Below are positions 9,087 to 19,648 of a DNA stretch of 46,726 bases, in pieces (the stretch's first letter is position 1; each line of letters opens with the position of its first letter). This DNA is from Mastigamoeba balamuthi (Eukaryota > Evosea > Mastigamoebida > Mastigamoebidae). Where the stretch lies: positions 1 to 46,726 of the forward strand of contig CACRSC010001924.1 of assembly GCA_902651635.1 (NCBI GenBank). The letters are read 5' to 3'. The position numbers were made by a program, and so were the translations under genes. The notes beneath the pieces were generated by a model that worked only from the letters and a program-made list of their open reading frames with translations, was not told where the DNA came from and made no database searches.

Positions 9087-12000
9087 TCAGGCCTTGGTGC
9101 CCGGGCAGAGGTCCTCTGCGATGAACTTGGCGCACGAGCGGTGCACGTGCACGCGGCACGCCGAGCACGTGAGGCCGCTGCGCGAGATGCCCAGCAGCCC
9201 CTTGTGGCAGTGCACGCAGGCCGAGGCCGTCTTGATCGACGACGCCTTGAAGACGTGCTTGGCCGCCTTCTGCTGCGGCTGCGGCTGCTGCTGCTCCGCT
9301 GCGCCCCCTCTGCCCTGCAGCGCCGCGATGGCCTCGATGCGCCGCGAGTCGCGCCGCGCCCGCGTGCCCATCTCGTCGAGGACGTCGGCGTTGGGCGCAG
9401 CGGCCGGCCGCGGGCTCTTGGGCAGCGCGCGGCAGTGGCGCGGGGACCTCGCGAGGCGCTCGGGCAGCGCGAGGGCGAGCCAGCCGGGGTCGACCTCCCA
9501 GACGGCGATGCTGCCGTCGAGGCCGCCGACCCACGCGTGCCAGTGGTTGTCGCCGCCGTGCGACGGCGGGCCGATGAGCGAGACGACGCTCGCCAGGCCC
9601 GCGTGGTAGCCGCGCAGCTCGCCCAGGAACGACGCCGTCGAGCCGTCCCAGATGTTCACCGTGTTGGCCGGGCCCGCCGACCACACCTGCCCCATGAACC
9701 TCGACATCGCCGGCCTGCCCCCCGCCACACGCCCGGTGAGCATCCCAGAAGCCCGGCGGCTGCAGGGCGCGCGAGAGAGACCCGGGCAACGAAGCGTGGA
9801 ACACGAATGACCATGCGAGCGCCAAAGAGAGCTCGCTCGCTTGCTGCCCCACATACAAGCCACGGCAGCGGGGAGCGAGCGCTCGAGAGGCGCCAGTGCA
9901 ANCCCCATGAACCTCGACATCGCCGGCCTCGCCCCCCCGCCACACGCCCGGTGAGCATCCCAGAAGCCCGGCGGCTGCAGGCGCGCGAGAGAGGCCCGAG
10001 CAAAGAAGAGTGGAACGCGAATGACCATGCGAGCGCCCAAGAGAGCTCGCTCGCTTGCTGCCCCACATACAAGCCATGACAGCGGGGAGCGAGCGCTCGA
10101 GAGGCGCCAGTGCAAGAGTGCCCAGTGCGCACGTCAAGGCTGGCGAGCGAGCGGGAGTGCATGTGTGCGCGTATGCGAGCGCCAAGCCAGAGGCAGCGTG
10201 TGCGCTGTGCCCCTGCAGGGAGAGGCAGGGCGTGCGGCAACGAGACGGGGGGCGAGGAGGGAGACGAGGGGCGCACGAGAACACGGCGCGGGGGTCCTTG
10301 AGGGTCGGGGGCCGCAGGAGGTCGGGCTGCGGCTCGTACGTCTCGGCGTCGATGACGACGATCTGGTTGTCGCCGACGCGGGCCCAGACGGTGACGCCGA
10401 GGCTGACCATCGAGTGCACCGCCCCGCACCGCGGCAGGTCGATGCGCCGGACCTCTCTGCGCGCCTCGGCCTCGTAGACGAAGACGGCCGCCGCCCCGCT
10501 GCTCTCCTCCGTCGCCGCGACCCACACGGCGTCGGGCCCCGCGCCCGCCACGCACGTGATAGCCCAGCCGCCGCCCCCGGGCTCGACGACGGCGACGCGC
10601 TCGTAGGGCTCGGCGTCGGCGACGACGCTGACGAGCGTGCGGCCGACGGCCCACACGGCGCCGTCGACGGCGTGCAGCGCCTGCAGCTGCTGGCCGCCGA
10701 GCTCGGCGAGCGGGACCGTGGGCCCCGCGGGCGCCAGGTCCGGGCAGACGGGGTCGAGCACGTAGAGGCCCGCGGCGGCGGCGACCCAGACGGCGTCGTT
10801 GGCGATGGCGCAGGCGCTGAGGCCGCCGCCGGCGATGGAGACGCAGCCGAGGTACTCGACGGCGAAGGCGTCCCAGACGGCGATGGTCCCCGCGCGGTCG
10901 GCGGTCCACACGCGGTGGTCGTCGCCCAGCGCGGCCGACGAGCAGTACGAGAGCGTCGGGCCCGAGGGGCTCGTGGGGCTGAAGACGGCGACGACGGGCG
11001 ACGCGGCGCCGCTGACGACGAGCTTGCGGCGGAAGGCGACGGGGTCGAGCGGCGTCGTCTCGCGCTCCTCGAAGAGCTGCAGGCAGTGCTCGAAGATGAG
11101 CCGCACGGCGTCGTTGATCTTGGCCACGTCGTCGACGCTGATGGGCGCGCTGGCGCTGCCGCGCTTCCAGAGCAGGTTGGGCGCGACGACGATCGAGCAG
11201 TTGGTGAACCCCATCTTGTTGGCGTGGCGGTTGCTCACGACCTGGTAGAAGAGCATCGCCATCTCGCGCAGCAGCGCGCGGTTGGCCTCGGGCAGCCGCG
11301 CGATCAGCGAGCGCAGCGCCTCGACGCGCTGGTCGCCCGAGACGATGTCGGGCACGCGCAGGAACTCGTCGTAGAGCTCGAACGTCAGCAGCGGCTCGGC
11401 GAGCTCGCGGATGAACATCTTGAGCAGCGAGGCCACGGCGTCGACGCCGTAGGGCGCCAGGTCGGGTACGGCGCTCGGCGGGCCCTGCAGCTGCGCGCGC
11501 GCCTCGGTGATGACCGTGTGCTCGCCGGCCAGCCGGAAGAGCCCCTCCTCGCGCATGCCCAGCCCCACGATCAGCTGCACCGCGCGGCTCACAAACGGCG
11601 GCACGTCGGCCTCGGGCTGGTCGATGTGCAGGTTCGCCATCAGCAGCGTGAGGTTCGCCCCGAACAGCGGCTGCTGCGGCGCCCCGAACAGCGCGGTCTG
11701 GCTCAGCGCCGACCCGATCGACGACCCCACCGCCGACGCCGACGCCGCCGCGCTGCCGCCCGGCGACGGGGGCGACAGCGACGAGGACGAGGACGAGGAC
11801 GCGTTGGCGAAGCTGGCGCGGCGCAGGCCGCGGGTGGAGATGGAGGACGAGAGGCGGTTGGTGGGCGTCGCGGCGGGCGGGGCGACGACGGCGTCGTTGT
11901 CGCTGAGCGAGTCGATCCACTGCTGCTGCTCGTCGGCGCTGACGACGAAGAACGTCAGCAGCGCGCTGGTCGTGCGCACGCGGACGCCCGGTACGCCAGT

Positions 12001-12715
12001 CCCGCCGTCGACGAAGGCGCTGACGTCGATGACGGCGCTGCCGGGGACCCAGCGCGCGAGGACCCAGAGCCGCGAGGAGCCCGCGGCCGTGTTGAGGCAC
12101 GTGACGACCAGCGCGTCGGTGAAGAGCACCAGGCGGCAGGGCACGTCGCGCGAGACGCCCACGTCGTGCTGGACCTGCACCCACGCGACGCCCTCGCGGA
12201 TGAACGCGCGCGGCTCCGGGGGCGGCGGCACCGAGCCCGCGATGCCGCGGACGAGCTCGTAGGCCTCGACCTCGGCGCCCAGCAGCGTCGTGCGGCCCAC
12301 GAGCTCGCCGAAGCGGCTCAGGGCCACCTGGTTGTCGGCCGCCTGGCGCATCAGCGCCTGCACGTCGACGGGGGCGGCGGGAACGCGGTGCGAGAGGTGC
12401 AGCACGCGCAGCGCAGCGCTGTGCACCGCGACGACCTCGGCCTGCGCGTGCAGCAGGTCCGAGAGCTCGGGGATGCCCCACACGATGCGGTTGCTGAAGA
12501 CCTGCTCGAGGCCCTCGTACTTGGCCACGCACGTGCACGTCTCCAGCCCCTTCTTGTACACAAAGTACTTTTTCTGCACATAGTGCGGATCATCAGTGTC
12601 TCTTTCCCCAAAATCCAGTATTGTGGCAGGGGTATCTTTGTCAAGACGAAGATCAAGTAGTTGCCCCAAAGAGGTGACTTTGCCCCAGAATCCAGACTTT
12701 ATATATTAACCCCAC
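9087..12715 (-). CDS. Multidomain RhoGAP (PH - RhoGAP - WD40-like - C1)
   Basis: This is a predicted GTPase-activating protein for Rho/Rac GTPases, acting at membranes or the cortex. In order, counting from about 12,669, it shows a helical region with a DH-like segment, a PH-like domain (about residues 160-270), a Ser-rich linker, and a RhoGAP domain (about 330-520) with the arginine-finger motif EEGLFRLAG, SLLKMFIRELAEPLL and the NKMGFTNCSIVVAPNLLW block. A WD40-like beta-propeller region follows. The C-terminus has a C1 zinc finger with the spacing H-x12-C-x2-C-x13-C-x2-C-x4-H-x2-C-x7-C, ending at TGA 9087-9089. The large intron at about 9,700-10,290 contains a tandem duplication. No in-frame ATG exists at the 5' end, where the frame is open only from about 12,710. 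The first exon is therefore missing or lies upstream, most likely in the 12,729-14,654 frame. Confidence 0.8.
9690..10114. repeat. Tandem duplication of about 212 bp with an N at the junction
   Basis: Bases 9690-9901 and 9903-10114 are near-identical copies, both starting CCCCATGAACCTCGACATCG and ending CGAGAGGCGCCAGTGCAA. They differ at scattered substitutions and short indels. A single N at 9902 sits exactly between them. The unit lies mostly in an intron of the RhoGAP gene but includes its 3' splice site and a few exon codons, so each copy carries an acceptor. Confidence 0.85.
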
Positions 12716-12729
12716 TCTGGCTTGGGTTT
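12692..12729 (-). other. Candidate 38-nt intron joining the upstream frame to the RhoGAP frame
   Basis: On the minus strand the sequence GTTTAAAACC...ATATAAAG has GT and AG ends. Its removal joins the Thr-Thr-Asp codons of the upstream frame to the Ser-Gly-Phe-Trp-Gly codons of the downstream frame in phase 0. The donor is weak, without the GT-R-C-G pattern, and TATATAAAG could instead be a TATA-like promoter of a separate RhoGAP transcript. Confidence 0.35.
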
Positions 12730-14427
12730 TAAACATCAGTTGTAAAGGGCGGGGGAGAAGGCCGTACGAGCGTGGGGTACTGCTCGAGGGCCGTGTCGAG
12801 GGCCTGCAGGGCGCCGAGGTGCCTGTCGAGCAGCGCGCAGTAGGCCGCGAAGAACGCCGAGTCGTAGACGGCCGACGCGTACTCGCGGGCGCCGCACGTC
12901 GCCGCCGACTTGCGGATGCGGTCGAGCGAGTCCTGGCGCAGCGTGCTGACGTAGGCCAGCGCCCCCTTGAGCCCCGCCAGCCCCGCGAACATCGCGTCCA
13001 GCAGGTCCCCCGGTATGCTCGGCGGCGCCACCGCGATCACCGCGGTCCCCGGCAGCGGCGGCGGCGGAGGCGGCGGCGGCGGCTGCGCGGGTTCGAGGTT
13101 CGATTCCGGCGGGGTCCCAATTCTCTTGAGGCTCGAGCTCCGCACCGGCGAGTGCGGCGGCAGCGGCGGCGGGCCACCACCCGTCCTGCCCGCGGCCGCT
13201 GGCAGCGGGGGCGCCACGTCGAGGCTGTCGATGGGCGGGGGCAGCGCTGGCGGCGGGATCTCCGCGTGCTGTCCGCGGACGGGCGTCCGCGACCTCGCGG
13301 GCGACTGCGAGCCGTCCCTGCTCGTCGCCAGCGGCGACCTGCACGCTCCCGCGGCCGTGTCGACGTCGCTGGCCGTCCTCGCGCGGCCCCCGGTGTCCGC
13401 GGACCCGGGGCGCGAGAACGACGTCGACCTGCCCGGCGGCCTCGCAGCCGCGGGCTCCTCGTCGAGCAGCGGCGGCGGCGGCGGTATGTCGACTGCGGGG
13501 CTCGTCGACGCCTTGAGGAGCCGCAGCTGCGAGGCCGCCGCCGACGTGTTGTGCGAGTCGTCGACGCTGAGCCCGCGGGGCCGCAGTCTCGCGCTCGAGG
13601 GCGCCGCCTGCGGCTGCTGCTGGCCCAGCAGCGGCGACCCGGGGCCCTGCGACCTCGCCAGCTGCTGCTGCTGCTGCTGCTGCGTCTGCTGCTGCTGTGC
13701 GGGGGCCGCGCACTGGCGCAGCGGGGCCTCGAGGGCGTCGCAGAGGAAGCGCAGCGTGTGCAGCAGGTGCTCCTCGGTCTCGGCGGCGGCCATCACCAGC
13801 TGGTCCGACACCGCGTCCACGTCCGCGAACTGCGCCATCCGCGGAGGCTCCGGTATGGCGCTCGCAGCCCCCGCCTCAGCCGCAGCCTCTGCGCCCTCGC
13901 CTGCGTCGCCCCTGCTGCTCCTGTGCCGCGACGACGACGACGACGAGGACGACGCCCCCGGCTGCTGCTGCTGCTGCTGCGACGCCAGCGACGAGGACGA
14001 CGACGAGGACGCAGGGCCTCCGCGCGAGGGCTTGGAGGAGGCCGAGGGTGCGAGGGCAGGGGCCTCTGTGACAGCCCTGGGCAGCTTGCTCGACGACTCG
14101 CTGCTGCCGTGCCTGCTGCCGCTCCTGTGCCCCCTCTCCCTCTCCCTCTCCTTGTCCCTGTCGCGGTCCCTCTCCCTCTCTCTGTCCCTGTCCCTGTCCC
14201 TGTCGCGGTCCCTGCTGGAGGGGGTGCTGCGCTCCTTGGCGCTGCTGGCCGAGTCCTGGGAGCTGGAGGAGCCCTCGTGCCTGTGCTGCCGCCTGCTGCC
14301 CCCTCTCGGCGACACCGACGGCGACGTCGACGCCCCCGGCGGCGGCGACAGCGTCACCTGCACCTGCCCCTGCGCCCCCGTGATCCCCGCGAGCGCCGTT
14401 CCCGTGGCCGTGCCCGTGGCTGCCGCC

Positions 14428-14468
<41 letters not shown>

Positions 14469-14654
14469 GGCTGTGGCTGCGCTGGGGCTGAGGGCGCCCT
14501 TGTCGGGGCTGGGGCTCGTCCGCAGCCGCGTCGTCGAGTGCGCCCGCTTCACCGCGTGCGGCTGCGAGGGCGACGAGGCTGCTGCCACCGGCGTGCTCGT
14601 CGGCTCGGCCCCGCTCTTGGCGGCGGCGCTGGCCGCGCTGGTCGTCGTCTCCAT
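12729..14654 (-). CDS. Low-complexity Ser/Pro/Gln-rich protein, probably the 5' half of the RhoGAP gene
   Basis: An open frame runs from the ATG at 14654 (METTTSAASAAAKSG) to TAA at 12729. The first half is disordered: poly-Ala (about residues 75-95), an Arg-Asp/Arg-Glu repeat tract (about 155-185), Ser runs and poly-Gln. Two helical stretches stand out, one around FADVDAVSDQLVMAAAETEE and one near the C-terminus (about 550-630), separated by Pro-rich SH3- or WW-ligand-like segments. Near its end a GAT/GTTTAA donor and an ATATAAAG acceptor would remove 38 nt and join this frame, in phase, to the RhoGAP frame downstream, which lacks its own ATG. I therefore favour one gene spanning 9,087-14,654, but a separate protein is possible. 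Confidence 0.6.
13655..13700. repeat. CTG/CAG trinucleotide tract (poly-Gln)
   Basis: An interrupted CTG run on the plus strand reads as glutamines on the minus strand, inside the low-complexity frame. A second short tract lies at about 13,963-13,981. Confidence 0.7.
14120..14217. repeat. Hexanucleotide-like repeat encoding an Arg-Asp/Arg-Glu tract
   Basis: Alternating TCCCTG, TCCCTC and TCGCGG units on the plus strand read on the minus strand as about 25 residues of alternating Arg with Asp or Glu. This resembles RD tracts of RNA-associated proteins, but low complexity alone does not assign function. Confidence 0.65.
14428..14468. repeat. GCT trinucleotide tract (poly-Ala on the minus strand)
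   Basis: About 13 uninterrupted GCT units on the plus strand encode a polyalanine stretch near residue 75 of the minus-strand frame. Confidence 0.75.
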
Positions 14655-14989
14655 GGGATGGGGGGGGGACACGATTGGTGTGATGGTCTTTACGAGATCT
14701 CTGAGGCGGCCTCTTGGGGCGGTGTGTTCTGGCTCCTGCTGCGGGCGAGCGGGTCCCCGCGGCGCCGAGTGCGAGTGCGGGCCCTGGGGGGCTGTGTCGG
14801 GGGTGGCGCGAGGCTCTCGGGGCGGCGTGTGGAGGCGGGGGATTGCGCTAATTTTGGGCCCCCGTGTGTTTGAAAATGCGGGCGAAGATTGCGGGGGAGA
14901 GATTTGGGTTTTCCGGGATCTGTATTTTGAATTTTACCGACAGCGCTTAGTCGTTGTTGCGGGACTCCGGGTTCCGGATCTTTGCCAGC
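14655..14989. other. Intergenic region between PEMT and the low-complexity/RhoGAP gene
   Basis: No gene is seen. Both neighbours are on the minus strand, so this should hold the 3' flank of the PEMT gene and the promoter of the downstream gene. It is GC-rich near 14,700-14,850 and more AT-rich at 14,850-14,950. Confidence 0.4.
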
Positions 14990-15996
14990 TCAGTTGGACT
15001 TCTTCCCGCCCTTGGACTTCTTCTTGGCGGCCTCGGTGTAGATCATGTTGGTGAACGAGCTGTATGGGCCGAGGAGTGAGTGCGAGGGGGGAAAATAGAT
15101 CAGGTATGAAATCCAGATTCATGAATTCATGATTCTTCCCATTCCTGATGGTGAGCCCTCCCCACACGCATACACGCGCAATCAAAGCAAAGGGGAAGCT
15201 GCAGGCGTACTCCTCGAAGACCTGGGCGATCTTGTACACGAGCAAGGTCACGAGGGTGAGGAAGATGCCAGCAGGAGACCGGTGGCTGCGAGAGGAGGAG
15301 CGCATAGAGAGAACAATCGTCAGGAGACGCGTGTTGGCAAATGGGGAGGGGGCAGCGGGCGCACATGACGGCGTGGGCCAGGAAGTTGAGCGTGGAGCCC
15401 GTGTACATGGGGCTGTCCGTGACCGAGAACGGGAAGCAGGTGACCTTGGCGGGCAGCAGGATCCCGAAGTAGTCGCCTGCACAGCGGGTCAGCACACGCA
15501 TCTGGAAAACAAGGGGGGGGCAGATCGGGAAAATGGCGGCTGACCGAGGAAGGTGCCCGTGATGCCCAGCGCCCACGTCGACGAGAGCACCAGCGTCATG
15601 CCGACCGCGTACAGCGCGTACCCGACGACGCTGGCAGTCTGCTGGTCGACCCACTCGACGGCCCCCTGGCGCTCCACTGCGCGGTGGTACCTGTGCGAGC
15701 GCCACACACCGCGTCAGCAGCGTAAAATTCGCTCTGAGACCCGTCGGGAAAACGCACAGGAAGTCGCGGAAGAGGCCGACGGAGAAGATGGCGAGGGCCA
15801 GGAAGTAGCAGCCGGCGCGGGCCGAGCGGAAGAGGCGCGTGAGGGAGCGGCGGCGGTACTCGTTGCGGGCGACGAAGTTCCATGCGAGCGGGTTGAAGAC
15901 GATCTGCGCCGCAGAGGCCCACAGCGCAGCGTCGGCCCAGTCCACGCGCCCCACAAACTCGGCCGCGTGCGCGTTGAACACCTCTGCGATAGTCAT
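14990..15996 (-). CDS. PEMT: Phosphatidylethanolamine N-methyltransferase
   Basis: The PEMT/Opi3 family makes phosphatidylcholine by S-adenosylmethionine-dependent methylation in the ER membrane. The ATG at 15996 (MTIAEVFNAHAAEF) opens an exon with a membrane helix, then short exons follow. The diagnostic GDYFGILLPAKVTCFPFSVT and DSPMYTGSTLNFLAH blocks, characteristic of vertebrate and fungal phospholipid methyltransferases, lie around 15,370-15,475. The last exons give GIFLTLVTLLVYKIAQVFE, then, across a GA/GTACGC donor and ATACAG acceptor, DSFTNMIYTEAAKK and a lysine-rich tail to TGA at 14990. This matches the EEPFT...IY tail of animal PEMT. About five exons and about 200 residues fit the usual family length. 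GATATC-like motifs occur upstream at 16,120-16,320. Confidence 0.9.
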
Positions 15997-16484
15997 GGCT
16001 CTGCTCTTGCTCTCTGCGTGCTGGCTTGGCTTGCTTGCTGTTGTGTTGTTGTGGCCCTCTGCAGGTGCGAATTGTTGTCCGTGACTGGGCTGGAAAAACT
16101 GTTGTTGACCGATGACGTGCCAGATATTTTTTGTTTCCAGTGCGGCGTCCAAACAAGCCTTTTCGCCAGCTACGCCCGTTGCCCCCCTTTGTTGACCGCC
16201 GCGCTGCCGCGACGCGTCGCCGAACCTAGATATCGAAGATATTTTCTGAATAGATTCTCGTATCAGTGCTGGGTTTTCAGTGGATCTCCTGTCAGAAGAC
16301 GGCGGCCTTGCCGGAGGGCCGAGATATCACAGGTGCGGCGCCAGGTGTACTTTGGATTCTTTTATCTTCTCGGGCTGGCTGAGAAACCCGGGATCGGTTG
16401 AGCCATCCCGGGATGGCAAGGGAATTCAGAAAGGAGCGAGTCCCTCGCGAACGACCACGTCACACACGGTTCCTGGAAATGGCT
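15997..16484. other. Upstream region of PEMT
   Basis: No gene is recognised. It contains GATATT or GATATC motifs near 16,123, 16,211, 16,218 and 16,321 and a TTGTTGTG-rich tract just before the PEMT ATG. It probably carries the PEMT promoter and the 3' flank of the small gene to the right. Confidence 0.35.
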
Positions 16485-16682
16485 CTAGAGGACGTCGGCG
16501 TCGATCTCCTGGCTCTCTCTTTCGATTACTGCCTGGAGACGGCGCCGATACGCACGGCTGGCCACGCGCTTCTTCTCCTTCTTGTCACTCTGCTTCCTTG
16601 CAATGTCCTCGAACCACTGGCGGTAGAACGTGCTGTCGTTGTTGTCGAGGCCACGAATCCGGATGTGCTCGTTGGTGAGCAT
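16485..16682 (-). CDS. Small basic hypothetical protein (65 aa)
   Basis: An uninterrupted ATG-to-TAG frame (16682 to 16485) uses codons like its neighbours. It encodes a hydrophilic, probably helical peptide: MLTNEHIRIRGLDNNDSTFY, then RQWFEDIARKQSDKKEKK, then an Arg-rich segment ending in acidic residues. The Lys/Arg-rich middle could bind nucleic acid or form a coiled coil. It may instead be one exon of a larger gene. I recognise no family. Confidence 0.4.
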   Translation of the reverse strand: MLTNEHIRIRGLDNNDSTFYRQWFEDIARKQSDKKEKKRVASRAYRRRLQAVIERESQEIDADVL

Positions 16683-16891
16683 ATCATATCATCAGCTCGG
16701 CGGGCGTGGGCGGCTGTCTCTCCATTCGCGTGTCAGGGCGGGGGGGGTTTACGGCGGGGGGCAAACTTTAAGTGTGCCACGTGTCCTTGGTTGGCCCGGG
16801 CCACACAAAGTATATCTCCGCCAGCCCAGGAAATCTCCGCCAACAAACGAGCGTGGGGTCATTTGACAAGAGACCCAGTGTCCTGTGCGCA

Positions 16892-18558
16892 ATGGCGGAG
16901 ACTGCGGAGGCGGCGGCGACGACGGAGGCGGCAGCGGCAGCGGCACCGGAGCCCGCGAAGGCGTTCGACCCCGAGGCCTTCAAGAAGACGCTGCACCTGT
17001 GCGCCATCCGCGTCGCGGGGCGCGCGTGCTCGGGCGTCCTGCAGCACGTGCGGGGGCTCCTCATCGACCTCCCGCTCTTCAAGAACATCGTCCCCGCGCC
17101 CTCGGACCCCTCGGCCCGCGTCCTCCTCCTCGACCCCAAGATCCAGGGTGCGGATTTTATTTCTTTTTCGCGCCAAAATTCAAACAGCAACACCACAAAA
17201 TATCTTCCCCTCTATCTCTTTTAAATCCAGAATCCAAATATCTGCATTTGTAGTCTGACTGGTTATCTTGCGTGCCTCAGGGCGTGAGGGCATGCCCGAG
17301 GGCGTTGCAGAGAAGGTGGAGAGTGCTGGTGGGGCGTTCACGTACCACGACGTGGTGGTCGGCATAGAGCAGGTGCCCATGGACCAGATCCTGCGCAGCC
17401 TGCTCCCCCAGGGCCTGCGCGACCTGCCCTCGGCCTTCGAGACCATCGGCCACATCGCCCATCTCAACCTCCGCGAGGACCTCATGCCCTACGCCTCCAC
17501 CATTGGCCAGGTCCTGCTCGCCGTACGCCAGTGCACTTTTCGTACACTTTTCCAGATCTGTGTATCAGATGACGTGTTCGCGTGGCATCCAAATCCAAAT
17601 CACAACGCCACCTCTGTATCCCCCCGCAGAAAAACCACAAGATACGGACCGTCGTCACCAAGGTCGGCAACATCGAGACGCAGTTCCGCACGTTCCCCAT
17701 GCGAGTGATCGCAGGCGAGGACAACCTCGTCGCCGAGGTGGTGCGTTCCCCTTTCCTGCCCAATTCCAGGATTTCCTGTCCTATTCTCACTTTGCGCGTG
17801 CAACATCCGCGAACGTGCACGAACTCCAGCGCGAGGGCGAGTGCCTGTTCCGCTTCAACTTTGCCGAGGTGTACTGGAACTCGCGCCTGGGCACCGAGCA
17901 CGGGCGCCTCGTGGCCCAGTTCGCGCCGGGCGACGCCGTGTGGGACGTCTTCGCGGGCGTGGGCCCGTTCGCGCTGCCGGCGGCCAAGGTGGGCGGCTGC
18001 GCTGTGCTCGCCAACGACCTCAACCCCCGCAGCTACGAGTCGCTCTGCGCCAACGCCGCCCTCAACAAGCTCTCGGCCGCCGTCCGCTGCTACAACCTCG
18101 ACGGCCGCGACTTCCTCCGCCTCGCCGCCCGCCAGCACCACGCGGCCGCCGCGTCGAAGCCGTCGGAACCGTCGGGAACCGCTGCGAAACCGGCGTCGAG
18201 GATACACGTGGTGATGAACCTGCCCGCGGACGCTGCCGAGTTCCTCGACGTCGTCGGCGAGCTGGTCCGCGAGCGCGTGTGGCCCGACAACGCGCTGGTG
18301 CACTGCTACGCGTTCTCGCGGAGCCAGGACCCCGCCGGCGACATACGCGGGCGGGCCGTGGCCGCGGCGGGCGCGGGCTGCGAGCTGAGCGTCGCCGGCT
18401 GCTACGACGTGCGCAACGTGGCGCCGGGCAAGGAGATGTACTGCGTCACCTTCGTGGCGCGCCCGGCGGCGGCGGGGGTGAGCGAGAGGCCGCCGGCAGA
18501 GGGAGAGCCGCCAGCAAAGTGCGCGAGACTCGAGGAGACGGCGCAGGACAAGCCCTGA
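16892..18558 (+). CDS. TRM5: tRNA (guanine37-N1)-methyltransferase Trm5
   Basis: Trm5 methylates N1 of G37 next to the anticodon using S-adenosylmethionine and prevents +1 frameshifting. The ATG at 16892 gives an Ala-rich leader, then four exons joined in phase: donors GTGCGG (17150), GTACGC (17521) and GTGCGT (17740), with acceptors CCTCAG, CCCGCAG and CTCCAG. Family blocks include LLPQGLRDLPSAFETIGHIA and HLNLREDLMPYASTIGQVLL, KNHKIRTVVTKVGNI, REGECLFRFNFAEVYWNSRL (the VYWNSRL hallmark), the SAM motif VWDVFAGVGPFALPAA, ANDLNPRSYESL, and VVMNLPADAAEFLD (the MNLP motif). The length of about 440 residues fits eukaryotic Trm5. There is an Ala/Ser insertion before the MNLP motif and a charged tail. 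Cytosolic, nuclear or mitochondrial location cannot be told. Confidence 0.93.
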
Positions 18559-19648
18559 ACAAAACCCCTATTTTTAGGACCGAAAAATCTCCTGGGATCC
18601 CATAAGGGCTTTTCCGGCGGATATTCTGGGAGGGAGAAATCCGGGGCGCGCGGAAAGAAAGACTTGGACCGTACTCTAAGGATCGTTTTTGAAGTATGGC
18701 CCGTAGTTTCACTTTCCACAATGGAGGTGAAAGATCTTAACAGGGATGCTGACACCAATCCGGGTGCCCTGAGCGGGAAGGCGCCCAAGGACGAGGGGAG
18801 CGCAAGCTACCCAAAGCCGGCGGCATTGATGATCGTCCTTCCGTCCTCGCAAGAGGATAGGAGGGGTGGGCGCCCGGAAGTCTGACCTGTCTTTTTTTCT
18901 CCCCCTTCTTCAAACAATGGCTTTGATATATGAAGTGCCTGCAAGCTGACAAGCTGCCTCCTGTGTTGTTTGTGTGAGCATCTTTCAGTGACAGAGAGTG
19001 CTTCTAGTTCCTTCTGAACTTGTAGTTGCTGATCAATCGAATTCTGTGGGTTGGTGTATGGATAATGTAAATACTCTCTGAAGGATTCTGACCCAAGGAC
19101 AGGGAGGGGCGTGTAAGGACGACAGTCGTGCTTCAGTCACCTCAAAGGACTCGTCTTGTGCTCTGCCACAACCCATTCCCGGACGTCCCACAACCACGAT
19201 GCACCCGCCACTGCCACACCAAAGGGCAATAGCCCAACTACTGTAAAACGGGTGAATCGGGGGAAGCAGACAGACGAGGCGCATGCTCCGCATCCTGCCC
19301 TGATCCCTTGCGCATGCTGTTAACTTCGGCAACACAGTCGTTTGACTCGTGTGATTCCTTTCATTTTTGATGGTCGCTTGAGGTCCCGAGGGCACCCAAC
19401 GGACGCCGATGGGCAGTCGCTGTCGAGGCTTGAGTGTTGGACAAAACGCGCGAACCGCGGGCAGGGGGAAGGGGCAGGCGCGGAAACGGAATCCAGATAC
19501 GAGGTGTCCGGACGAATCGTGTCTCGAATCTGCCCCCTCGGTCACCGTGACGTGCCGATATTTGCTCCTGAACAGGGCGGATCACCGCTCCGGTGAATCA
19601 GTAAACCAAAGCTTGGCTGCTCCGGAAGGCCCCGGAAAAAAAGACCCC
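18559..19648. other. Intergenic region between Trm5 and the oxidase gene
   Basis: No convincing gene. The short plus frame at 18,664-18,885 and minus frame at 19,033-19,545 lack domains and splice support. GATATT motifs occur near 18,618 and 19,557, the latter about 90 nt before the oxidase ATG. Confidence 0.4.

Noticed and set aside
10021-12660. Long plus-strand open frame opposite the RhoGAP gene
   Set aside because: It is Arg/Asp/Gly-rich shadow coding with no motif, while the opposite strand has clear PH, RhoGAP and WD40-like blocks.
18664-18885. 73-codon plus-strand frame after Trm5
   Set aside because: No domain, weak codon bias and no splice or promoter support.
19033-19545. 170-codon minus-strand frame in the Trm5-oxidase spacer
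   Set aside because: Mixed codon usage and no recognisable motif. It is probably chance.
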